A stretch of DNA of 9,361 bases, taken from the NCBI GenBank assembly GCA_964442035.1, contig CAYTWZ010000070.1, positions 1 to 9,361 on the forward strand. Reading direction: 5' to 3'. Source of the DNA: JAFLUQ01 sp964442035. GTDB taxonomy: Bacteria; Bacillota; Clostridia; UMGS1883. A program made the translations under genes and the position numbers. The notes under the pieces were generated by a model. It saw only the letters and a program-made list of their open reading frames with translations. It was not told where the DNA came from and ran no database searches. Positions 1 to 7,200 of the stretch are shown here, in pieces; positions within the stretch are counted from its first letter, which is position 1, and every line of letters begins with the position of its first letter.

Positions 1-1
1 A

Positions 2-157
2 ATATTTTTAAAGTTTGCATCGGCAAAGCCTATGTACTCAGCAGATGGGAGAATTATATATGTTGTCCCGTCTGAGATCGAGTTGTATAAGGCCGTTGGC
101 TGGTACACTGAGCCGCCTGTGCTTATATATTCGGCAGAATTTTTAAAAGGGAGGTAA
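2..157 (+). CDS. C-terminal end of an upstream secreted-type protein (partial)
   Basis: The frame beginning at base 2 is open for 51 codons and stops with TAA at 155-157; its start lies outside the window. The tail contains MYSADGRIIYVVPSEIELY followed by KAVGWYTEPPV. From memory, this 'DGR-x-IYV-x(4)-E-x(2)-Y-x-x-VGWY-x-EP' pattern recurs near the C-termini of clostridial secreted proteins, often ones with stalk or SLH domains; I could not verify this, and the catalytic or binding part of the protein is missing, so no function is assigned. The TAA shares a base with the ATG at 157 (TAATG), and the last codons (AAA GGG AGG) double as the Shine-Dalgarno of the next gene. This points to co-transcription and coupled translation with the SLH protein. 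It is too short to appear as a stand-alone ORF. Confidence 0.72.
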   Translation: MFLKFASAKPMYSADGRIIYVVPSEIELYKAVGWYTEPPVLIYSAEFLKGR

Positions 158-162
158 TGAAA

Positions 163-1842
163 GTGAAAAGGCTTATAGGTTTATGCTTGGCCCTTGCAAT
201 TCTGTGTTCTTATCCTTGCAGTGCAACGGATAATGAAAAGTCAATAAAATATTTAAAATCCGAGGAAGGCTATGACTATGGCAGCGATATTGTATATATA
301 GCAAGGGATAGTGAAACAGGAGAGATTATTCCTCTTGCTATCGGTCCTCTTGATGGATATAGCTACGCGTATATCGGGGATGGTAAGGCTTTTGATGTTG
401 AAAAACTGACGTACAAAACTCCGTTTAACGATCTGAGTAAAAAATTCGGGTATGTGTCTTACGTACACGAAATGTCCGCAAGGAACGTTGTGGTGGGCTA
501 TGATGACGGCAGCTTTAAGCCGGAAAACGTGCTTACTCGAGCCGAAATGGCGGCAATATTCGCAAGGCTGTTCAGCGTTGAAAAATCTGACGCAGCGTCC
601 TGCTTTGAGGATGTCCCGGCAGATCATTGGGCAAGGGAGTATATTATGGCGCTGGTGGACAATGGCGTGCTTGTTAAATCTGCGAGCTTTGATCCTGATA
701 CCCCCATATCCCGTGAACAGCTTGTGGTAATGACCTACCGTATGCTCGTAAGCATGGGCTTCTCTCCATCTGAAGAAGAAATGGACTATTCCAAGTACAA
801 GGATTTAGACAAGGTGTCTGATTATGCTCGGGTAGCGTATACAGCCTTAATCAATGAAAATTATCATTTGATGGTCGAGCTGGTGGACAATGATTTTATG
901 GATACAGCGGATGATGAGTTTTATTTTCATCCGCAGAACACTGTAACAAGGTTGGAATGCTGCGAGTATTTGTATGATTTTATCCGCACATTTACCTCAA
1001 ACAATGCTCCGGCCATAAGGAGGGCAGACGCACCCCAGATAGAAATACCTGTTTTGGATGGATCGACCTCCACCTATGATATAACCAAAAACATTTATCA
1101 TGCTTTCTATCATAATTCAGACAAGGCTCCGGGTTTTCCCAAAGCCCACTCAAAAACCACCAATTCCTATAGGCGACTTATAGACGGCGAGGTGGAAATG
1201 ATATTTGTCCCTGACGCAGGAGAAGATGTGTTAAAGTACGCCGAAGAAAAGGGCGTCAAGCTCAAGTTTATCCCTATTGCGAATGAAGCACTTGTGTTCT
1301 TTACTGGAACAAAGAATACAGTGGATAACATTACAACACAGCAGCTTCGCGATATATATGTGAACAACGGTATAACAAATTGGATGGATCTTGGCGGCAG
1401 TGACAGCACCCTTGCCGCATATTGCCGTAATACGGACAGCGGTAGCCATGCACAGATGGAAAATTTTATTCTGGACGGCAATGAGATCAACGAAAGCATA
1501 AGTAAGGAACGTACCTCTGTTATGATGTCAAGCATCTTGACTGAAGTTGACGACTATAACAGGAAAAATAAGGGTAGCTTTGCCATGGGGTACAGCCTGT
1601 ACTATTATTATTTTAACAATCAGATGTTTCTTGGCCCAGTCGACCTTAAGCTGATGAGCATAGACGGCATAGCTCCTACGGAAGAAACTATTGCAAACGG
1701 CACTTACCCTTATACAACTAATTATTATGCGGTTATCCGTGACGGAGAAAATAACCCGAGGGTGGACGCCTTTGCGGAGCTTATGCAGGGTGAATTCGGC
1801 GACGCTATCGTTCAGCTCAGCGGGCTTGGAGCGATAAAATAA
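163..1842 (+). CDS. SLH-domain surface protein with PstS-like anion-binding domain
   Basis: Secreted, wall-attached protein of 559 aa. Start choice: AGGGAGG (148-154) ends 8 nt before the GTG at 163 but only 2 nt before the in-frame ATG at 157, so GTG is preferred; ATG 157 (561 aa) remains possible through TAATG coupling. Residues 1-21 form a signal peptide (MKRLIGLCLALAILCSYPCSA) without a good lipobox. Three S-layer homology repeats follow: about 95-139 (GYDDGSFKPENVLTRAE), 147-195 (FEDVPADHWA, ISREQ) and a weaker one at 211-283 (VTRLE). Such repeats bind pyruvylated cell-wall polymer. From about 294 to the end is a PBP-like-2/PstS-type domain opening with LDGSTSTYDITK, the phosphate-loop-like signature, and containing RNTDSGSHAQMENF. 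Inference: a cell-surface phosphate or other oxyanion binder or sensor. No Pst permease or ATPase genes are nearby, and ligand specificity cannot be read from the sequence. No terminator follows; the next 30 bases are AT-rich and then repeat copy A begins. Confidence 0.88.
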   Translation: MKRLIGLCLALAILCSYPCSATDNEKSIKYLKSEEGYDYGSDIVYIARDSETGEIIPLAIGPLDGYSYAYIGDGKAFDVEKLTYKTPFNDLSKKFGYVSYVHEMSARNVVVGYDDGSFKPENVLTRAEMAAIFARLFSVEKSDAASCFEDVPADHWAREYIMALVDNGVLVKSASFDPDTPISREQLVVMTYRMLVSMGFSPSEEEMDYSKYKDLDKVSDYARVAYTALINENYHLMVELVDNDFMDTADDEFYFHPQNTVTRLECCEYLYDFIRTFTSNNAPAIRRADAPQIEIPVLDGSTSTYDITKNIYHAFYHNSDKAPGFPKAHSKTTNSYRRLIDGEVEMIFVPDAGEDVLKYAEEKGVKLKFIPIANEALVFFTGTKNTVDNITTQQLRDIYVNNGITNWMDLGGSDSTLAAYCRNTDSGSHAQMENFILDGNEINESISKERTSVMMSSILTEVDDYNRKNKGSFAMGYSLYYYYFNNQMFLGPVDLKLMSIDGIAPTEETIANGTYPYTTNYYAVIRDGENNPRVDAFAELMQGEFGDAIVQLSGLGAIK

Positions 1843-1872
1843 TAAAAATATATGGAGTAGGTATGTACACAG

Positions 1873-2145
1873 TTAAAATCTGCTTTGATGAGCATCGATA
1901 ACTATCCCGTAGGTCAGCGATCTTTTCTTCTCGGCGTCAAGCTGTTTGACAGCAGTTACTCTCCGGGACGCAAGGGTAATTTCAATAAAGGCTGAAAGCT
2001 CGCCATTGGCGTCATTACGGGAGTTTAATCTCCCGCCGAAAACGAAATGGTTGGCCGCCCACCGGCGGAGACCGCCATCTCTGGTGACAGCCTCCGCAAA
2101 GCAGAAGCACCGACCGAGTCGGCAGACGAGCCCCGGGGAACATCA
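1873..2145 (-). repeat. Dispersed intergenic repeat, copy A (near full length)
   Basis: This element fills the space between the convergent SLH gene and the chrA pair. Its left edge (TTAAAATCTGCTTTGATG) corresponds to the edge of copies B and C (TTAAAACTCCGCTTGACGG). Its right half, 2059-2145, aligns with 4037-4123 of copy B at roughly three-quarters identity by eye, including an identical CCACCGGCGGAG, CAAAGCAGAAG and CCGACCGA. A perfect 6-bp hairpin (CGGGAG/CTCCCG, 2018-2035) and the near-palindrome CGCCATTGGCG (2001-2011) lie in a stretch longer than in B. On the minus strand it is open for 89 codons, from just after the chrA TGA (2145-2143) to TAA at 1875-1873, in frame with chrA. There is no ATG with a ribosome binding site, so I treat it as a repeat and not a gene. 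Confidence 0.7.
2018..2035. other. Perfect short stem-loop inside repeat copy A
   Basis: CGGGAG, a six-base loop TTTAAT, then CTCCCG. The 6-bp stem is perfect and GC-rich, but no T-run follows on either strand, so it is not a canonical intrinsic terminator. It lies between the convergent gene ends at 1842 and 2143 and could slow transcription from either side or stabilise 3' ends. It is absent from the matching part of copy B. Confidence 0.4.
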
Positions 2146-2721
2146 AATCGGGATAATCCCGGGAGCATATCCCGCTATTATCCCTAACGCAGCCGAAATT
2201 AAAACAATCATAATTGGGTGGAGCTTATTCTTGAATAATAAAAACGCCGCGACTGTGAAAATTGCCAATGAGCAGAAAAAATCATACCGGTCCGCGGATA
2301 GCAACCGTAATCCATCCGGGAAAAAAGCCGTTTTTGCAACCGATAACAACGCCGCGCCGATCAGGCCTATTACTGCCGGCTTAAGTCCGGACATCAGCGC
2401 TTTGATAAGCCTGCTGGTCTTAAATTTTTCAAAAAACCGCGCTATTATCAGGATTATGACAAAGGATGGGAGCACCACCCCCAAGGTGGAGCACAGCGCT
2501 CCCGGAATACCGGCTGTTCGGCGGCCTACGTATGTCGCGATATTTACAGCAAAGGGTCCGGGAGTGCTTTCACTTACAGCAACAAAGTCTACAAGCTCCT
2601 TAGCAGTGAGCCAGCCCGCTTTAAGCACAGCGTCCTGTATAAGGGGCAGCATGGCGTATCCGCCCCCAAAGGTAAAGGCTCCTATTTTTAAAAAAGTAAG
2701 GAATAATATCAGACAGATCAT
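2143..2721 (-). CDS. chrA: Chromate transporter family protein, second half-size subunit
   Basis: A 192-aa polytopic membrane protein of the CHR family, of the short single-domain type that works as a pair. It has the family signature near the N-terminus (FTFGGGYAMLPLI, about 16-28) and SESTPGPFAVNIATYVG (about 50-66), followed by several hydrophobic helices (such as GVVLPSFVIILIIARFF and HPIMIVLISAALGIIAG). Length matches a half-size CHR protein, so it is complete. Start: AAGGAG lies 9 nt before ATG 2721. The ATG overlaps the upstream subunit's TGA by 4 nt (ATGA), which indicates translational coupling and 1:1 synthesis. Known role of the family: chromate (and possibly sulfate-like oxyanion) transport coupled to ion gradients; in a gut anaerobe the natural substrate is uncertain. 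Oddity: the frame remains open for 89 codons beyond the TGA, through repeat copy A. Confidence 0.88.
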   Translation of the reverse strand: MICLILFLTFLKIGAFTFGGGYAMLPLIQDAVLKAGWLTAKELVDFVAVSESTPGPFAVNIATYVGRRTAGIPGALCSTLGVVLPSFVIILIIARFFEKFKTSRLIKALMSGLKPAVIGLIGAALLSVAKTAFFPDGLRLLSADRYDFFCSLAIFTVAAFLLFKNKLHPIMIVLISAALGIIAGYAPGIIPI

Positions 2722-3278
2722 TCTTTCCCGCTCCTTGTAAGGACATATGAGTTGAGCGCCCCGGCTCCGGCACAGAGCAGCAATATCACAAAAACGTTGA
2801 TCTTTGTAAAGGCGGCAGCGACAAATGTAAACAGCATTATCACATATGCTGAGGTCTGCCTTGGGCTTTTTTTGTATAACCCGATCAAAGCCTTAAGGAT
2901 AAGCGCTACGATCCCAACCCGTATTCCGTTAAAGGCATATTTGACTGCTTGAAGGCGTTCAAACTGTTCGAGAAAGTAGGATATGACCGTTATTATAGCA
3001 AATGAAGGTATTATCATTCCCAGTGTGGCGGAAAACGCCCCCCAAAAGCCTCCCACTTTGTAGCCTACAAAGGTGGAAGCGTTAATTGCAATTGGTCCGG
3101 GAGTTGATTCGGCAATGGCAATGATGTCCAGAATATCATCGTCGGTTATCCATCGCTTGTTTGTGACAACCTCCTTCTGAATTAGGGAGATCATGGCATA
3201 GCCGCCGCCAAAGGTGAAAGCGCCGATCTTAAAAAAAGTAGTAAACATCTCTGCCATAGCTTTAAGGCTGTGCTTCAT
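2718..3278 (-). CDS. chrA: Chromate transporter family protein, first half-size subunit
   Basis: A 186-aa CHR-family membrane protein with the same architecture as its downstream partner: FKIGAFTFGGGYAMISLIQ near residues 16-34 and ESTPGPIAINASTFVGY at about 57-73, then hydrophobic segments such as LGMIIPSFAIITVISYF and INVFVILLLCAGAGAL. The two subunits differ clearly outside these motifs, as expected for an N-half/C-half pair forming one heterodimeric transporter. Start: AAGAGGA sits about 7 nt before ATG 3278, and the resulting N-terminus (MKHSLKAMAEMF) fits the family. An in-frame ATG at 3302 overlaps the upstream deacylase stop (ATGA) but has no Shine-Dalgarno; it would add 8 residues. 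Third position of the annotated order and the 4-nt overlap downstream indicate one operon read from the 3837-3809 promoter. Substrate assignment is from family only. Confidence 0.88.
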   Translation of the reverse strand: MKHSLKAMAEMFTTFFKIGAFTFGGGYAMISLIQKEVVTNKRWITDDDILDIIAIAESTPGPIAINASTFVGYKVGGFWGAFSATLGMIIPSFAIITVISYFLEQFERLQAVKYAFNGIRVGIVALILKALIGLYKKSPRQTSAYVIMLFTFVAAAFTKINVFVILLLCAGAGALNSYVLTRSGKE

Positions 3279-3298
3279 CTTTGATCCTCTTTTCGGTA

Positions 3299-3772
3299 TC
3301 ATGAATTTAAGGGCTTACATACATCTATCCATCCAAGGCTGTGTGAGTATTTTTCCAGCTCGTCAGGGGTGAGCTCTATGGCGCTGTTTGAGCTGCCGCA
3401 CGCGGGGAATACTGTGTCAAACCGCTTCAAGGATACATCAAGGTAAGTTTCCACACCATCGTTGACGGCAAAGGGGCAGACGCCGCCTATGCTGTGGCCT
3501 ATAAGGGGCTCCACCTCGTCATGGGTCAGCATTTTTGCTTTTGTGGAAAATTGCGCCTTGTACTTTGGATTATCGATTTTTACATCTCCGGCGGCTACTA
3601 TTAACACGACCTTGTTTCCTACATGAAAGGACAGGGTTTTGGCAATACGCTGTTCCTCGCAGTTTAAGGCCTTGGCGGCAAGCGCCACTGTGGCGCTTGA
3701 AATGTCAAATTCCCGCACCCGGTCAGCGATACCCTCCGTTTCAAAATATTTTTTTACTTTTTCGATAGCCAT
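3299..3772 (-). CDS. YbaK/EbsC-type aminoacyl-tRNA deacylase
   Basis: A 157-aa cytoplasmic protein of the YbaK/ProX-type editing family, whose members hydrolyse mischarged aminoacyl-tRNA (for example Cys-tRNA-Pro or Ala-tRNA-Pro) in trans. Visible family features are the catalytic-site lysine in RIAKTLSF (K45), the GGVCPF loop (96-101) and the C-terminal ACGSSNSAIELTPDELEKY (about 124-142), which corresponds to the substrate-pocket and 'xxLxPxDL' segments. Length is normal for a stand-alone editing protein. Start: GAGGAGG precedes ATG 3772 by about 8 nt, and a good promoter lies just upstream. It is the first gene of an operon with the two chrA genes; its TGA (3301-3299) touches the possible longer chrA start. 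A functional link between tRNA editing and anion transport is not obvious. Which mischarged tRNA it clears cannot be read from the sequence. Confidence 0.88.
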   Translation of the reverse strand: MAIEKVKKYFETEGIADRVREFDISSATVALAAKALNCEEQRIAKTLSFHVGNKVVLIVAAGDVKIDNPKYKAQFSTKAKMLTHDEVEPLIGHSIGGVCPFAVNDGVETYLDVSLKRFDTVFPACGSSNSAIELTPDELEKYSHSLGWIDVCKPLNS

Positions 3773-3808
3773 TTAATGTTCCTCCTCGGTTGTTTATTTG
3801 TAGCCTTT

Positions 3809-3837
3809 ATTGTATCATAAATAAATCTAAAATGCAA
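3809..3837 (-). promoter_or_regulatory. Sigma-A-type promoter of the deacylase-chrA operon
   Basis: On the minus strand a -35 box TTGCAT (3837-3832) is followed by a 17-nt spacer and a -10 box TACAAT (3814-3809). Four of six -35 bases and five of six -10 bases match consensus, with ideal spacing. It lies about 37 bases upstream of ATG 3772 and immediately before the GAGGAGG ribosome binding site. No operator-like inverted repeat is evident around it. Confidence 0.7.
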
Positions 3838-3874
3838 TATTTAACTAAGAAAGCGATGAATAATTCACGCCCAT

Positions 3875-4131
3875 GGCTTAAAACTCCGCTTGACGGTTAA
3901 TTTTCCCCGTAGCCGCGTTAAAAATGCGCTGAATACACAAGTATTCATGCGCTTTTTGTTCTGCTACGAGAAAAATCTCCTCGCCAATCAGTATTTTAGA
4001 ATTGATCAGCGCAACCCTGAACGAAAAATGTTCCTGCCACCGGCGGAGTGCGCTATCTGTCGGCGGCAGCCTATCAAAGCAGAAGTGCCGACCGAATCGG
4101 TGGACGAGATCCGGGTGAAATCTTTCGTATA
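3875..4131 (-). repeat. Dispersed intergenic repeat, copy B (near full length)
   Basis: This copy occupies most of the 505-base gap between the divergent deacylase operon and the GH43-like gene. The left edge GGCTTAAAACTCCGCTTGAC (3875-3894) matches 7479-7498 of copy C with one difference, and the two remain alignable (CAAGTATTCA, TTTTTGT). The right half, 4037-4123, aligns with copy A (2059-2145). On the minus strand it is open from about 4155 to TAA at 3880-3878, and its translation lines up with copy A: LV-x-R-x-GR-x-FCF, then LRRW, then a tail ending in F-stop. There is no ATG, GTG or TTG start with a ribosome binding site in that frame, so it is not called as a gene. Similarity fades on both sides before the two flanking promoters begin. 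Confidence 0.7.
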
Positions 4132-4207
4132 GTTTTATCCTTGGAGCAAGGTGTTACCTATCATTGACAATTCAACATAATACATTTTGAATAAATAAAA
4201 AAAACTC

Positions 4208-4236
4208 TTGCTTTTTATGAGAAAATATGATAATAT
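4208..4236 (+). promoter_or_regulatory. Probable promoter of the GH43-like surface protein gene
   Basis: TTGCTT (4208-4213), a 17-nt spacer and TAATAT (4231-4236), set in an AT-rich stretch. The start of transcription would fall near 4243, which argues that the in-frame ATG at 4243 is not a translation start. A perfect -35-like TTGACA also occurs at 4164-4169 but lacks a convincing -10 box at proper distance; it may be a weak second promoter. Confidence 0.5.
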
Positions 4237-4278
4237 ACATTTATGGTATATATCATCATTAAAAGGAGGAAAATGAAT

Positions 4279-7200
4279 ATGAAAACACACAAGTTTATGG
4301 CGCTTATCATAGCTATGTCTATGGTATTGTCTATTCTTCCGACCTTAAGTGTCGGAGCGGCAGACGGCCTTGCGACAGCCTTTGACATCAAGACGCTCAC
4401 TGTTAGCGGAGAAGTAACGCTTGACGGCACAGGCTGGAATCCCAGTGAGACCGGCGCAAGCGTGCGCTGGAACCAAAACTGGAATCAAAACGGAACCTGG
4501 AACTCCAACGGCGGCGGAACATACGGACTTATGTTCTTTGCCAGCAAGGAACGGGAGACCGGCGGCGGCAGCGCTCAGGCTACATTCGCGGACGCGGCCA
4601 AGACCCTGAGGAGCGACAAAATTGAGATTGCTTTCAATTTCGCATGTCAGGAAACGGAAAACCTTTACCAAAGATGGAACTTTAAGGACAATGACAATAA
4701 TGTGTTTGCTACCTTCTATTTTGACAAGAATGTTAAGGCGAACGTAGGCATAAATGCAGTAGATTTTCTTGACGGACAGGACGCTGTTTACGGTATCCGC
4801 GGACAGGAAATGATCATTACCGCCGAGAAGAACGCTAACGGCAAATATACTGTTACGTACACTCTTAACGGCAAACAGCTTGCCGCGGAGGAGCTTGACA
4901 GCGTAAACGGTTTCAAATCCATTGAAGCGGATGTGCCCAGCTATAATGATAAGTGGGCTGCCGCCGCACTGCTTAACCTTAAGGTGAGCTATGCGCCCAA
5001 CAGCACTGTTACAGAAGAGGAAATTGCCGCTTACGCCCTTGTAAATACTCCTCCTCAGATGAATGTGTCCGGCGGAAGTGAAACTTCTCCTGTTGACACT
5101 TTCGCTCCCATTACAATTACTCATCCGGCAGGGGATGACCTTATTTATTACACATTGGACGGTACTGATCCCACAACAGACAGCATCAAATACACCGGCC
5201 CGTTTTATACCAACGGCTATGCCCATATCAAGGCCTGCGTAGTAACAGCTGACGGAAAGAGGAGCGACGGCTGCGAGGCTTATATCTACAACCAGAAGTG
5301 GAATGCTACAGCGGGCGAGTTCCGCATTGAAGGCGAAAACACTGTTAATAATGTTAAAATAGCATGGCCTCTTTATTCCGGAGCCGGAAGATACGAGGTA
5401 TACAGGGATGACATTCTCGTAGGGAGCACTACAGGAGACTCCATTGACGAGTATGATCTTGAAGTAAATAAAAACTATACCTACACAGTTAAGGCCTTGA
5501 GCGGCGATGAAGTGCTTGCTACAGGTACTACCAATACTGTTACTACCTTTGCGATTAACCTTGACGAGCTTACAGGCTATGATGACAACGTGACCGGTCA
5601 CTGGATCGCCAACGAAAACATTGTCAGTGAGCCTACTCCCAGCGGCTATGAGATAGGCGGCAAATATTACAAGGTCAAAACACAGGGCATTTCAAAGGAA
5701 GAATTTGCCGCCCTTGGTCTTGATCCTTCCGTGCTTGAGGGCGAATCCGCCACAACAATCCGCTATATGGAAAGTGATGACGGCCTAAACTGGCCCGACG
5801 AATGGCAGATGGTTTACCCCATTTTCGTAAATATGAGATATGAGGGTATGCAGAACGGGCTTCATTACAATAAGGAAGCCGTGATATTCTCCGCCCATGC
5901 CGAAAGCTCCGGTTACAGCACTGCCAAGCTTTTCTTTGCGTCCTTTGAACCCGGCAAGTCCGATAAGGACGTGGAGCCATATTACATTACAATGTCCAAG
6001 CAAGAGCCTTGGGAGCAGTATGAAGAAATTCCGAATCATGGCAAAAATGAGCTTTCGGCTTACTATATAGGACGTCCCTTTGGCTACGATTCACGCGATA
6101 TGGTGCGTTTCGCCGACGGTGAGGATTTCTATACATTCAGCGCCGCAAACGGCAACCGCGATATGCTCATTCTCAAGCTTGAGGATAACTGGGTAAAGCC
6201 TGAAAGAGTTATGAATGTTATTCTTCATGATCAGCATCAGGAATCTCCTTCAGTATTCCACGAGGGTGACAGATATTATGTATATACCTCAACCACAAAC
6301 GGCTGGTTTGTAAGTCAGGCCAGGTATTCAAGCACTACAGCTCTTGACGAGCCTTGGAGCCCCTTGCGTGAGGTCGTCAACGCCGGTACCTATGGTACTC
6401 AGGCCAACGGTGTGTGGGGCTACGGAAGCGATTCCGGACGTGTCGTACAGCGCGCTCACGGTTATAACTGGGGGCAGAGCGGCGGCTGGAGAGTTGACAA
6501 TCATCAGGGCTTCTGGCACATGGTAGTTAATGACGGTATCGCTACCTGCAACTGGTGTTACAAGATGGAATACCATCCTTATTGGGGCGCTATTGCCGTT
6601 CAGTCCGGTGAGTACGTATCCCTTGGTAAAAAGGCTACAGTTGAGGGTAAGGACGCTCCCGGAATGACGGATAATCTGCAGTTCCAGTCTTCTCCTGTGA
6701 CTGAGGTTGAAAAGCTGCCTTATGATATAATTATTGACCTTGAGGTTCCGACTGTTATTACAGAGGTTAACCTTACAACAGATATATTCATGGGTTCAGT
6801 ATGCGCTTCGTATTACAAGGTTTACGGGAGCAACGATATGACCAACTGGACTGAGATATCCGACGTAACAAGCGATGATTATGACAACCCCACATTCCGT
6901 GTTGGCGTTGTTGAGGACAAAACTCCTTACAGATACGTTAAAGCGACTGTCCTTGAGGTTAAGAATCTTCAGAACAACGGCGCGTCAGCCCTTTGGGGAG
7001 GTAAGCCCGTAGAACTGGCTGTTTATGGCAAGCCTCAGGGATATGTAGATCAGCAGTACGAGATTAAGGACGATGCTCCGATACTTGTAGGCTACAATCG
7101 CAACAATATCGATTTTGAACCCTACGGTCAGGAACCTGTAGCTGTAAATAACAGGATATTGGTTCCCATGCGCGCCATTTTTGAGACTATGGGCGCTGAA

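Noticed and set aside
1863..1901. A 12-codon ORF (MYTVKICFDEHR) after a GGAG-like site
   Set aside because: Too short to support, and it runs into repeat copy A, so its sequence is explained by the repeat edge.
2143..2145. TGA of chrA as a selenocysteine or other recoded codon
   Set aside because: The CHR protein is already of normal half-size length at this stop, nothing in the tail resembles the family, and I see no clear SECIS-like hairpin; the open frame after it belongs to the repeat.
2149..2161. Palindrome CGGGATAATCCCG at the end of chrA as terminator
   Set aside because: It has a one-base loop, lies within coding sequence and has no T-run on either side.
1946..2740. A 264-codon plus-strand open frame
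   Set aside because: It lies antisense to the well-supported chrA gene and the repeat. Its translation is Ser/Ala/Lys/Pro-rich with no recognisable fold, and it has no ribosome binding site.
3890..4132. An 80-codon plus-strand frame in the intergenic gap
   Set aside because: It sits wholly inside repeat copy B, has no ribosome binding site and is not kept open in copy A in a comparable form.
4164..4193. Perfect TTGACA as main promoter of the GH43-like gene
   Set aside because: The best -10 at 17-18 nt is poor (TGAATA). The pair at 4208-4236 fits better; the site is mentioned only as a possible weak second promoter.
4345..5601. A 418-codon minus-strand open frame
   Set aside because: It is a mirror of the GH43-like gene, which has a signal peptide, ordered domains and a strong ribosome binding site. 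The antisense product matches no family I know.
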